Assembly: GCF_036858155.1 (NCBI RefSeq)
Contig: NZ_JAAEJX010000006.1
Span: forward strand, 1-64,000
DNA: 64,000 nucleotides
Direction: 5' to 3'
Origin: Liberibacter brunswickensis
Lineage (GTDB): Bacteria; Pseudomonadota; Alphaproteobacteria; Rhizobiales; Rhizobiaceae
In this document: positions 1 to 8,302 of the stretch, one piece after another
Position numbering within the stretch: the stretch's first letter is position 1
Layout of the letters: every line of letters begins with the position of its first letter
The notes under the pieces: generated by a model
What the model was told of the DNA's origin: nothing
The model's database searches: none
The model's input: the letters and a program-made list of their open reading frames with translations, nothing else
Made by a program: the position numbers and the translations under genes

Positions 1-568
1 GGTAAGGAACCAAAGTATTGATAACCTCATTTGCAAATTTAGCTTGGGCTTTACCTCTTTTCCGTGGGTGCTCTTCTTTGTAAGCCTCATATGCAGAATT
101 TGCCAATCTGCCCATCTGTCTAGGAGCAGAACCCAAGATATCCCACTTAATATCGTTTTCCCCTAGGGGAGACCACCTTTGATAATGCGTGATTGCGTTC
201 AAAATCGCTTTTGCATATTCCATCGGATCGGTATAATCAAACCTTGGTTCTTTGCCAGAAATCAAAGGAATGAGAACGTTCCTTATTAATTCGTCACCTA
301 CTAAACTAATAGCGGTGAATTTAGCCCTATATACATTGGCAGATAATCCCCCTCCTCCACCAACCATGGTGTTAGGAGCTTCTATCAAATGCATTCGCAA
401 AAAAGATATCGGCATAATCAGGAATTGAAACGCCAAGCGTAATATATTTCCTCCTAATCCTCTGCCAGCTGCCCATTTAGTATCTTGCATCGTAGCTCCT
501 ACTGAACCTCTGACATGTTCTTGCACCGTAGACCAGAAGACAATATAGAGCTTTGAATAGGTTAAAGT
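1..568 (-). pseudogene. Fragment of a large phage virion (internal virion / tape-measure-like) protein
   Basis: Read leftward, the frame is open from about 580 to the window edge, where it continues out of view. No start codon with a ribosome binding site is seen; the frame is closed upstream by a TAA at 581-583. The translation contains WAAGRGLGGNILRLAFQF, a Gly-rich patch (VGGGGGLS), LISGKEP and YTDPMEYAKAIL. The order (Q-F-x-x-x-P, then an LI-x-GK-x-P patch, then a T-D-P patch) resembles the C-terminal part of very large podovirus internal virion proteins; this is an inference from the pattern, not a firm identification. The 5' end collides with the oppositely oriented integrase start at 569, so this is most likely a truncated prophage gene. 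What lies left of position 1 is not visible. Confidence 0.45.
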
Positions 569-1620
569 ATGCCATCCAAATTAAGACTTACCCCTTTTGT
601 CACAAAAGAACGAACACGACATGGGAAGATTATTTATTACTTTCGAAGAAATAAAGGAAATCGAATACGTTTGCCTAATGCTTATGGAACTAAAGAGTTT
701 ATGGATGCGCTTACGCCGATGATTTACTTGGACGAATTAAGCCAAAAAACGCGCCAGAAGCGAAAGGAACGCTTAAATGGGCTATTAATAAATACCGCTT
801 AGGCACTCACTTCCAATCATTAAATTATACAACAAGGATAGTTAATATATACATGCATATTATAGAAAATTCTGGATCTATTGCATTATCAAAAATAACA
901 CGCAGAGACATACAAAATTCAGTTGACAAAAGGGCAAAAAAGCCCTCAATTGCTATTTCTTTTTTGAATGCTATCTCTCCTGTATTCAGATGGGCAGAAG
1001 AAAGTGATTACATTAAACTAAATCCCGTGATTGGGGTACGAAGACCTGTACTTCGCACTTTAGGTCATCATACGTGGACAATGGAACAAGTGAAACAATT
1101 CCGTAATTATCATCCTATAAATTCAATGGCGAGATTAGCTTTAGAACTAATGTTATTCTTAGGATTTCGAAGATCTGATGTAATCAAAATAGGCAAAAAA
1201 CATGTTAAAGATAATGTTTTATCTATCTATACACAGAAGACGGACAAGCAAGTTCATGTTCCTATTTTTGAAGATTTACAAAAGTGTTTAGATGCGGTTG
1301 GCAAAGATGGTGATACATTTTTGCTTACCGCTCATAATAAACCCTTTTCCTCATCAGGATCTTTTGGTAATTGGTTTAGAGATAGAGGCAAAGAAGCTGG
1401 ATTATCAGATAAATGCCGAGCTCATGGATTAAGGAAAGCGGGAGCAACAATAGCGGCTAATTCGGGGGCTAGTCCTCATGAATTGATGGCTATGTACGGA
1501 TGGTCAAAGATGGAAATGGCAGAGTGATATACAAGAGGAGTCAATGCTAAAAAACTAGCTTATAATACAGCTAAAATGATAGCTAATTCAGTAAAAAAGG
1601 TTAGGCATTTTGATTCCTAA
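569..1620 (+). pseudogene. Broken phage tyrosine integrase (one frameshift, one premature stop)
   Basis: This is a tyrosine recombinase of phage integrase type, about 350 residues if repaired. The N-terminal arm reads from ATG 569 (AGG seven bases upstream) in one frame to about 710. The match then continues in another frame from TAC 712 (YADDLLGRIKPK), so about one base is missing at 707-711. The catalytic core is recognisable: Arg in FLGFRRSDVI, Lys in the hairpin YTQKTDK, H-x-x-R in AHGLRKAGA, and the second His/Trp box as MYGW. A TGA at 1525-1527 interrupts the frame immediately before the Tyr codon TAT 1528-1530; the frame then continues as YTRGVNAKKLAYNTAKMI to a TAA at 1618-1620. The protein should be inactive unless the TGA is read through. 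No tRNA or obvious att duplication is seen next to it. Confidence 0.85.
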
Positions 1621-1859
1621 GCACTTGATTCTACGTATTTATATTTTACTAGGGACTTTGCCTAACTTGAATGTAAGGTATTGACTATACGGTTCTTTTC
1701 TTCTATTGTCGGATGCACCAACAAAGATGTAATATATTTATTATTAATATTATTTGTATCAACCAAAGTGAATTAATGCAAATAAAAATTATATTAGGCC
1801 TATATAGACAAATTAAATCCCAATATAGAAAAAATCTAAAAAACTGTGTAAAGTAATCA

Positions 1860-2831
1860 ATGCCGCAAATTATTTCTATTACAGATTCAAATGCCTTACA
1901 AAAAGCATGTGAATTCTTAGATGCTGGTCTACCTATAGCGATTCCAACCGAAACTGTTTATGGTTTAGCTGTAGATGCTAGAAATCCTTCAGCTATTCGC
2001 CGTCTTTATGAAATTAAAAAACGCCCAACTATAAATCCTCTTATATGCCATGCAAGTAGCATACCTATGATAGAGAAATATGTGCATATCGATTACCTAT
2101 CTTTTAATTTAGCAAAATTATTTTGGCCAGGGCCTCTAACTATTGTACTAGATCTTTTAGAAAAAAATGATATCCATCCATTGGCTACGGCTAACCTTAA
2201 AACAGCTTGTTTTCGTATTCCTTGTGGATTTTCGAAAAAGCTTATTAATGCCTATGGCCATCCTTTAACAATGCCATCTGCTAATATATCTGGTCAAATC
2301 AGCATAACCAATATAAAACATATTTTATCTTCTCCTATTAGTAAGGAAATACCCCTTATAATTGATGGAGGAATTTCTAAAATTGGCCTAGAATCGACAA
2401 TTATTAAAGTTAAATGTGACAAAAGAATCCAAGTTTTACGCCCCGGAGGACTAGAAATTGAAAGAATTAAAAAAGCTATTAACAAAGAATTAGAGTATTT
2501 TGAAGAGATATCTAATCCTCAATCTCCAGGAATGTTAACATCACACTACGCGCCACAATGCTGCGTAAGATTAAGAGCTACACATGTCAATCCCGGAGAG
2601 GCTTTAATAAGTTTTGGCAACTTCCAAATTAAAAATATTGAGAATGCCATTATATCACTTAATTTAAGCAAAAAAGGAAAATTACAAGAAGCCGCATTTA
2701 ATCTTTTCAATTATATGAAAACGGCTGATGACAGTGGTGCCAGTTCTATTGCATTTAGTCCTATACCAAACCATGGATTAGGTATAGCTATCAACAATAG
2801 ATTAGAAAGAGCAGCTGCACCACGAAATTAA
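1860..2831 (+). CDS. sua5: Sua5/YrdC-type L-threonylcarbamoyladenylate synthase
   Basis: The enzyme makes threonylcarbamoyl-AMP from threonine, bicarbonate and ATP, the first step of t6A37 modification of ANN-decoding tRNAs, in the cytoplasm. The N-terminal YrdC domain shows PTETVYGLAVDA (residues 29-40), KKRP (53-56) and PSANISG (139-145), which are the ATP/threonine-binding motifs. At 323 residues it is the long Sua5 form: a linker with SPGMLTSHYAP near residue 222 is followed by a C-terminal Sua5 domain, unlike the short TsaC of enterobacteria. The ribosome binding site is weak. It is followed after 16 bases by the flavin oxidase gene, a pair commonly adjacent in rhizobia, and the two are probably co-transcribed. 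It is the first intact gene to the right of the prophage debris. Confidence 0.93.
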   Translation: MPQIISITDSNALQKACEFLDAGLPIAIPTETVYGLAVDARNPSAIRRLYEIKKRPTINPLICHASSIPMIEKYVHIDYLSFNLAKLFWPGPLTIVLDLLEKNDIHPLATANLKTACFRIPCGFSKKLINAYGHPLTMPSANISGQISITNIKHILSSPISKEIPLIIDGGISKIGLESTIIKVKCDKRIQVLRPGGLEIERIKKAINKELEYFEEISNPQSPGMLTSHYAPQCCVRLRATHVNPGEALISFGNFQIKNIENAIISLNLSKKGKLQEAAFNLFNYMKTADDSGASSIAFSPIPNHGLGIAINNRLERAAAPRN

Positions 2832-2847
2832 TCTGGAAAGGAACAGA

Positions 2848-4269
2848 ATGAGTACATTATCCCCTAATATTATCCAAAGATTTATATCTATTGTTGGGTC
2901 TGATGGCATATTGGATGAACAAAAGCTCATATCTCCTTATCTTAAAGAAGAAAGAAATTTATATAACGGAACATCTCCTCTAGTGCTATTACCATCTTGT
3001 ACGAATGAAGTATCCAAAATTTTAAAGTTAGCTTCAGAGACAAGTACATCAATTACTCCTCAAGGAGGAAACACAGGGCTTGTTGGCGGACAAATACCAC
3101 GCACAAATAAACAAGATATCATTTTATCAATAAAACGTATGAACAGAATCAGAGACATTGATTTAATAGGCAACACAATTGCAGTTGACGCTGGTATTAA
3201 TCTATTAAAAGTTCGAGAAATTGCAAAAAAAAACAATAAATTATTCCCTCTTTCTCTTCCATCAGAAAAATTATGCCAAATTGGTGGAAATCTTGCAACC
3301 AATGCAGGAGGAACTGCCGTATTATCCTATGGTAATATAAGAAATCTCTGTTTAGGAATAGAAGCTGTTCTTCCCAATGGTGAAATTTGGAATGGAATGC
3401 GTAAACTTATAAAAGACAATAGCTGTTATGATATACGAGACCTATTCATAGGATCAGAAGGAACTCTTGGTATTATTACAGGTGCTGTACTTAGATTATT
3501 CCCTTATCCAAAAGATAAACAAATTGCATTTATCGCAATAAAATCTTTAGAACATGCTATTAAACTATTACAACTAACCCAAAAAATCGCAGGGAATATG
3601 GTCACTGCTTTTGAATTAATTTCCGATTTCATACTAAGACTAGTTATAAAGCATATTCCAAATAATTTTCCTGTTTTATCAAAATCATATCCTTGGTATA
3701 TATTATTAGAAATATCTTCTTCAGAAACAAAAGAAATAGCTAATTTAATAGCAGGTAATATATTAGAAACAGGATTAAAACAAAATTTAATTAATGAATG
3801 GATATTATCATCTTCAGAAGAGGAAAAAAATGCACTATGGAGACTACGAAACAGTATTCCCTTAGCTCAAAAAAAGGAAGGAAGATCTGTCAAACATGAT
3901 ATTTCAGTTCCTATAGGACAAATACCATCTTTCCTAAGAGAAGTAGAAAAATCTGTCTTATCTATTTTCCCTAAAACGCGTATAGGTTTATTCGGCCATA
4001 TAGGCGATGGAAATATTCACTTCAATGTATTTCCCCCTGCTGATGAAAATCAAGAGGAATTCTTATCTAGATATTGGCATGAAATAAATAATATCGTTTA
4101 TTCAATAGTATTATCTTATAAAGGATCAATTGCTGCTGAACACGGAATTGGACAATTACATAAAAAAAGATTAGGCAGCATCCTAGAAAAAACAGAAATA
4201 AAGTTGATGAAAAAAATAAAAGAATCATTTGATCCAGCTGGAATAATGAATCCAGGAAAGTTTATTTGA
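2848..4269 (+). CDS. FAD-binding oxidoreductase (GlcD / D-2-hydroxyacid dehydrogenase family)
   Basis: This is a flavoprotein of the vanillyl-alcohol-oxidase fold that oxidises D-2-hydroxy acids such as D-lactate, D-glycolate or D-2-hydroxyglutarate; the exact substrate cannot be read from the sequence. The N-terminal FAD_binding_4 domain has PQGGNTGLVGG (71-81) and GGNLATNAGG (146-155). The C-terminal FAD-oxidase domain has the metal-binding GHIGDGNIHF (383-392) and AAEHGIG (429-435), close to the D-2-hydroxyglutarate dehydrogenase subgroup. Its 473 residues are the usual length for single-chain members. The start is preceded by GGAAAGGAA. There is no glcE or glcF alongside, so it probably works alone, passing electrons to an unknown acceptor. 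Confidence 0.9.
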   Translation: MSTLSPNIIQRFISIVGSDGILDEQKLISPYLKEERNLYNGTSPLVLLPSCTNEVSKILKLASETSTSITPQGGNTGLVGGQIPRTNKQDIILSIKRMNRIRDIDLIGNTIAVDAGINLLKVREIAKKNNKLFPLSLPSEKLCQIGGNLATNAGGTAVLSYGNIRNLCLGIEAVLPNGEIWNGMRKLIKDNSCYDIRDLFIGSEGTLGIITGAVLRLFPYPKDKQIAFIAIKSLEHAIKLLQLTQKIAGNMVTAFELISDFILRLVIKHIPNNFPVLSKSYPWYILLEISSSETKEIANLIAGNILETGLKQNLINEWILSSSEEEKNALWRLRNSIPLAQKKEGRSVKHDISVPIGQIPSFLREVEKSVLSIFPKTRIGLFGHIGDGNIHFNVFPPADENQEEFLSRYWHEINNIVYSIVLSYKGSIAAEHGIGQLHKKRLGSILEKTEIKLMKKIKESFDPAGIMNPGKFI

Positions 4270-4433
4270 TATAAAATATTCATATAAAAAATCATAATTA
4301 ACTTATGACTATACCCAACCGCAATAGATGATTTAATATTAACTTAATAACTTATTTTAGAAGAAAATTATCAATTATCATAAAGTTCTAGATAACAACA
4401 TAAACAAACTAATAAAATAATAATTATTTACAA

Positions 4434-5039
4434 CTACAACAAAGTTCTAGAACGAATGGCTTCAAAAATAGTCCCATCATCAAGATAATCCAAATCACTA
4501 CCTATAGGAATACCGTAAGATAATCTAGTAATTTTAATATCTACTCCTTTAAGTTTATCAATAATATAATGAGAAGTTGTTTGCCCTTCAATCGTAGCAC
4601 TAATAGCAAGAATTAATTCTCTAATATCTTTAACTTTGATTCTTTCTATCAAAGACTTTATTCCAATATCTTCTGGACCAATTCTATCAAGAGGAGAAAG
4701 AGTTCCTCCAAGCACGTGATAAAGAGCATTCAATGCCTTAGCACGTTCTAAAGCCCATAAATCAGAAACATCTTCTACAACTATAATCAGTGAATTATCA
4801 CGTTTATGATCTAAGCATATAATACAAGGATCTGTAGTATCAATGTTCCCACAAATAGAGCACAGACGAACTTTGTTATATATATTGACCATAGCATCTG
4901 CTAACGGACCTAATAATTTATCTTTTTTTTTTACCAAATGCAAAGTAGCCCTCCTAGCAGAACGAGGGCCAAATCCTGGGATACGCGCTAACATTTTAAT
5001 AAGATTTTCAATTTCTATACCTGTTACTTTTTTTGTCAT
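4434..5039 (-). CDS. recR: Recombination mediator RecR
   Basis: RecR works with RecF and RecO to load RecA on SSB-coated gapped DNA. From ATG 5039 the protein has 201 residues: a helix-hairpin-helix RIPGFGPRSARR (19-30), a C4 zinc finger (Cys60, 63, 72, 75), and a Toprim region beginning IIVVEDVSDL. I chose ATG 5039 rather than an upstream in-frame TTG because GGAG lies 12 bases before it and homologues begin M-x-K-x-V-T-G. It is the third gene of the leftward dnaX-ybaB-recR cluster, a conserved bacterial arrangement. A run of ten T on the plus strand at 4923-4932 gives A10 in the message, encoding Lys-Lys-Lys. Confidence 0.96.
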   Translation of the reverse strand: MTKKVTGIEIENLIKMLARIPGFGPRSARRATLHLVKKKDKLLGPLADAMVNIYNKVRLCSICGNIDTTDPCIICLDHKRDNSLIIVVEDVSDLWALERAKALNALYHVLGGTLSPLDRIGPEDIGIKSLIERIKVKDIRELILAISATIEGQTTSHYIIDKLKGVDIKITRLSYGIPIGSDLDYLDDGTIFEAIRSRTLL

Positions 5040-5210
5040 ATAGGATACCAACTCCAATAAAGAGAAAAAATTTTATATATTACAATTTAAAATTGTTGAT
5101 AATGTTTTCCCTATATTTTTGTAAAACCTATTAATATTATTTTTAAAAACAAAATATGAATACCATAAAAAATAATCTTCCATATAAATTTTAAAAATAT
5201 TAATATCTTA

Positions 5211-5534
5211 CTAAAAAGGAAACTTAAAATCAGAAGGAATAGGCAATCCAGCTGTTACCTCTTGAGTCTTTGTAGCAACAAGATCTTCTATTTTTTTATA
5301 AGCATCACTATGAGCTGCAACTATTAGATCTTCTAATATTTCAACATTTTCCTTACATAACAAAGAACTGTCAATTTTAACTTCTTTAAGCATATTTTTT
5401 CCATTCAAACGAATACTAACCATACCCCCTCCAGCATTGCCTTCTGCTTCTAAAACAACAATGGATTCCTTCATTTTATCTATTTTACTTTGTATTTCTT
5501 TAAATTGACCCATCATTTTCATTATATTACTCAT
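5211..5534 (-). CDS. ybaB: YbaB/EbfC family nucleoid-associated protein
   Basis: A small (107 residues) DNA-binding protein of the YbaB/EbfC family, which forms tweezer-like dimers and associates with the nucleoid. The N-terminal amphipathic helix (MSNIMKMMGQFKEIQSKIDK) and the central GNAGGGMVSIRLNG strand region are characteristic. The start has GAAGGAA ten bases upstream. It lies between dnaX and recR, its conserved position in most bacteria, and is probably transcribed with them. The gaps on either side are AT-rich and show no convincing internal terminator. Confidence 0.93.
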   Translation of the reverse strand: MSNIMKMMGQFKEIQSKIDKMKESIVVLEAEGNAGGGMVSIRLNGKNMLKEVKIDSSLLCKENVEILEDLIVAAHSDAYKKIEDLVATKTQEVTAGLPIPSDFKFPF

Positions 5535-5581
5535 TAGTAAAATTCCTTCATTACTTACTATATATATTATATCAATTTTTA

Positions 5582-6042
5582 TTATTTTAAATTATCAACA
5601 GAACGCATACAAACAATTTTAGCCTCTGGGAAGATAGTACGAATTGCTTGAAGATCTGCATCAATATCAAAATTTTCACAATATTCTCCTAAAGAAAATA
5701 TTATTTTCCAATCTTTGCCAGTCCAATTTTTAAGCTTTATAACAAGGTTTTCAATAAAATTATCAGGAGATTTTTCCGTAAAGGATACTTCTAATTTCCC
5801 TTGTTCAAAAGAAGTAATATTCAAAACACTCTGCAACATATACTTCATTTTATAATCATCATTCTCCTCACATAAATCGATTAATCTTTTTTTATATGAA
5901 GTACGCGAACTTAATTTCACATTCAATATATCTCGTTTTGCAATAATATTATTTTCAGTTGAAGCAAAACATTTATCGGAATATATACTTTTCTGTATTG
6001 GACTGTTCCCAATAACAATAGAAGAAGAGTTTAAATCATCAG
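5582..6042 (-). CDS. dnaX: Tau-specific C-terminal extension of DnaX, reached by -1 shift at the A12 run
   Basis: In the -1 frame directly after the A12 run, the message reads KK-TDDLNSSSIVIGN and stays open without a stop to TAA at 5582. The junction gives a continuous protein of 544 residues. The end of the extension (AIRTIFPEAKIVCMR) resembles the C-terminal end of alphaproteobacterial DnaX, which in tau contacts the polymerase alpha subunit. In isolation the segment could be taken for a separate gene starting at ATG 5926, but no ribosome binding site is seen there and the frame is open well upstream of it. Slippage or frameshifting is the simplest reading; a fixed indel or sequencing error in the homopolymer is the alternative. 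Confidence 0.8.
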
Positions 6043-7215
6043 TTTTTTTTTTTTATTTTCTTCCATAATATAACGAGCAACATCTTCTGGAGAAGGCAAA
6101 TTAACAGAGTGTGCTAAACGTATTAAAACCATTTCAACTGCTTCCATAGGACGAGAAAAACTTTCTATCTCAGAAACACCTTTCAAAATCATTTGCCAGA
6201 AACGAGAAAGAAAAGTAGTAGATATCTCTTTTGAATATTCCAATGCTCGTGAATTTTCAGTTTCACTATATATCAAATTATCTGCCATTTCTGGAATGTA
6301 TTTAATTCTCGTAACCAGATGAGTGAAATCAGCAAGATCATGAAGAACAACAGAAGGATTTACACCAGAATTATACTGCGAAGAAAATTCTTGCAAAGCA
6401 TTTGCAATATCCCCTTTTATCAAATAATCAAATAAATCCATCGTTCTATTTCGATCAGCAAGTGCAAGCATTGAATGCACACTAGAAACAACAATCTTAT
6501 CACCACATCGGGCAATAGCCTGATCTAATAAAGACAATCCATCACGTGCTGATCCATCAGATGCTCGTGCGATCATTACAATAGCTTCATGATCAAATTT
6601 TATTGATTCTCTATCCAAAATTTTTGTAAATAATTCAATGATCTCTTTGATAGAGATACGATGCAAATCAAAACGCTGACATCTTGAAAGAACTGTTATT
6701 GGAACTTTACGAATTTCTGTGGTAGCAAATATAAATTTTACGTGAGGAGGCGGCTCTTCAAGGGTTTTTAAAAGACAATTAAAAGCGGATGTCGACAACA
6801 TTTGTACTTCATCCATGATATAAATCTTAAACCTTGCAGAAATAGGTTTATAATAAATTTGATTAATTATTTCACGAACATCATCAACACTTGTATGAGA
6901 AGCAGCATCTAATTCAATTACATCAACATGACTTCCGCGAATTATTGATTTACAATGATCTCCAAAACACTCAAATTCTACCGTAGGAACATTTATATAA
7001 TCTGTTTTATAATTCAAAGATCGAGCAATAATGCGGGCAGTTGTTGTCTTCCCAACACCTCTTGTTCCAGATAACATATAAGATTGTGCTATGCGACCAG
7101 ATTTAAAAGCATTACTCAGAGTCTTAATCATAGCTTTTTGACCTATCATATCCGCAAAACTATGCGGACGATACTTTCTCGCTAAAACACAATAATGATC
7201 TTCGAATGTAGACAA
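6031..7215 (-). CDS. dnaX: DNA polymerase III subunit gamma (short product of dnaX)
   Basis: This is the clamp-loader ATPase of the replicative polymerase. Zero-frame translation gives 394 residues: Walker A GTRGVGKT (50-57), Walker B MDEVQ (134-138), sensor 1 ATTE and the arginine-finger SRC motif, then AAA+ lid and collar domains. The zinc module is reduced to Cys83 and Cys88. The start is TTG 7215, with GAGAGAG seven bases upstream and no in-frame ATG nearby. The reading frame ends four codons after a run of twelve A (6054-6043), in NKKKKLMI and TAA. The -1 frame is open from that run to 5582 and encodes the tau C-terminus, so this product corresponds to gamma. It lies downstream of the SRP RNA and upstream of ybaB and recR. 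Confidence 0.95.
   Translation of the reverse strand: MSTFEDHYCVLARKYRPHSFADMIGQKAMIKTLSNAFKSGRIAQSYMLSGTRGVGKTTTARIIARSLNYKTDYINVPTVEFECFGDHCKSIIRGSHVDVIELDAASHTSVDDVREIINQIYYKPISARFKIYIMDEVQMLSTSAFNCLLKTLEEPPPHVKFIFATTEIRKVPITVLSRCQRFDLHRISIKEIIELFTKILDRESIKFDHEAIVMIARASDGSARDGLSLLDQAIARCGDKIVVSSVHSMLALADRNRTMDLFDYLIKGDIANALQEFSSQYNSGVNPSVVLHDLADFTHLVTRIKYIPEMADNLIYSETENSRALEYSKEISTTFLSRFWQMILKGVSEIESFSRPMEAVEMVLIRLAHSVNLPSPEDVARYIMEENKKKKLMI
6043..6064 (-). promoter_or_regulatory. Candidate programmed slippage/frameshift site in dnaX (A12 run with upstream GGAAGA)
   Basis: On the coding strand GGAAGA (6064-6059) is followed after four bases by twelve consecutive A (6054-6043). The zero frame stops nine bases past the run, while the -1 frame is open for about 150 codons. 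Bacterial dnaX genes are known to make gamma and tau by ribosomal -1 frameshifting (Escherichia coli, with an upstream Shine-Dalgarno-like element) or by transcriptional slippage on an A run (Thermus). That this run works in the same way here is inferred. Confidence 0.7.
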
Positions 7216-7255
7216 GGGGAAACTCTCTCATAGTTTTAATAAAATCTAAAAACTT

Positions 7256-7372
7256 AATACGAGAGGCTGAAAAAACGACCCACCATAACATTGCTAGAGC
7301 TGCTTCTTTCCAGACCTGACTCGATTTACAAGAATAGCGTTCACTTCCCAGCCTCCCAACAAGATTATCAGG
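7256..7372 (-). ncRNA. ffs: Signal recognition particle RNA (4.5S, small bacterial type)
   Basis: The leftward strand carries the near-invariant SRP domain IV sequence GTCAGGTCTGGAAAGAAGC (around 7301-7319), which contains the asymmetric loop and the GGAA tetraloop bound by Ffh. Flanking arms pair: GGGAGGCTG (7357-7349) with CAGCCTCTC (7269-7261) closes the long hairpin. A perfect TATAAT lies at 7384-7379, which sets the 5' end near 7372. A T-run at 7252-7248 lies just past the closing stem and marks the 3' side. Ends are approximate to within several bases. It sits directly upstream of dnaX, the usual alphaproteobacterial location. A short open frame across this region is coincidental. Confidence 0.93.
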
Positions 7373-7378
7373 CATCTT

Positions 7379-7384
7379 ATTATA
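7379..7384 (-). promoter_or_regulatory. -10 element of the SRP RNA promoter
   Basis: A perfect TATAAT on the leftward strand lies about seven bases before the inferred 5' end of the SRP RNA. The -35 region is poor: the best candidate, TTGTAT at 7405-7400, has only a 15-base spacer, so the -10 is the supported part. Confidence 0.5.
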
Positions 7385-7590
7385 AAACACAAGCCATATA
7401 TACAACTATCGTATTATAAATTCTTAATTTTAATTTCTGACAAAACATCTCGGTTACAAAGAATACTTTCTAGTGGAAGAAAAACTACTGGCTAATTACA
7501 TATTAACATTTATACTATTCCCTATTCAATGTATTATTTCTTCCTATAAATAATATATCATGCTCAATCATGATGGGAAACAACCTATAT

Positions 7591-8130
7591 ATGAGAAAAT
7601 ATATGCCTAAAATATTGCAAAATTTTCTTGTTTTTACGTTAATAATATATTTTTATTCATCTCCGATTCCTGGTTACTCTCAGAGAGTACAATTATTTGA
7701 AAAAAAATCCCTCCCTCGTTTTGTTACAATTAAATCTAGCCGTGCTAATTCCCGTGTAGGACCAGGGATGATATATGCTATTGTTTGCACATACTTAACA
7801 AGAGGACTTCCAGTCGAAATTATTAATGAATATGAAAATTGGAGACAAATTCGCGATTTTGATGGTACCATTGGGTGGATTAATAAAAGTTTACTATCCA
7901 ACAAGCGCTCTGCTATCGTTTCTCCATGGGAGCGTAAAACTAACAAATACGTCAATATATATAAAAAACCAGAAATACAATCAATTATTTTGGCTAAAGT
8001 AGAACCTGGAGTTTTACTAACAATAAACGAGTGTTCAGGACAATGGTGTTTCGTATATAACACCGATATAGAAGGATGGGTTAAGCAAAAAAAAATTTGG
8101 GGAACATATCCAGGTGAAATATTCAAATAG
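7591..8130 (+). CDS. Secreted protein with bacterial SH3 domains
   Basis: A protein of about 179 residues with an N-terminal signal peptide: basic start (MRKYMPK), hydrophobic core (FLVFTLIIYFY) and likely cleavage after SSPIPGYS. The mature part has an SH3b-like region with ANSRVGPGM, GLPVEIINEYENWRQI and GTIGWINKSLL, then a second, weaker copy (VNIYKKPE ... VKVEPG-like turn ... GQWCFVYNTDIEGWVKQ). Such proteins are common in Rhizobiales; binding to cell-wall peptides is the usual suggestion, but the role here is unknown. The start at 7591 has GGGAAA upstream; ATG 7570 or 7603 are alternatives. It stands alone and diverges from the SRP RNA-dnaX block. In a psyllid- and plant-associated bacterium it is a candidate exported protein. 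Confidence 0.8.
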   Translation: MRKYMPKILQNFLVFTLIIYFYSSPIPGYSQRVQLFEKKSLPRFVTIKSSRANSRVGPGMIYAIVCTYLTRGLPVEIINEYENWRQIRDFDGTIGWINKSLLSNKRSAIVSPWERKTNKYVNIYKKPEIQSIILAKVEPGVLLTINECSGQWCFVYNTDIEGWVKQKKIWGTYPGEIFK

Positions 8131-8302
8131 ATAAAAAATCCATAAAAAATTATTTATAATTATTGAAACGTATGTATATATCGTTCATGCTATACAATTA
8201 AAGGAAAAATTAGATTTGTAGAATTTTATAAATATTTTTATTATATAATAATTTTAAATATAATTCAGTACTAGGTAAAACCTTATATGAAAGATCTAAA
8301 GA

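Noticed and set aside
1621..1859. Search for a tRNA or attachment site next to the integrase
   Set aside because: No T-loop-like sequence, cloverleaf or direct repeat was found by eye, so no att site is called.
5582..5926. Separate small gene downstream of dnaX starting at 5926
   Set aside because: The frame is open well upstream of 5926 to the A12 run and no ribosome binding site is present, so it is better read as the tau end of DnaX.
7160..7405. Open frame of 81 codons upstream of dnaX on the same strand
   Set aside because: It reads across the SRP RNA, including the invariant domain IV sequence, and overlaps the dnaX start. The RNA explains the sequence.
7680..8126. Antisense frame of 148 codons opposite the SH3 protein
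   Set aside because: The forward frame has a signal peptide and SH3 motifs; the reverse frame has none.
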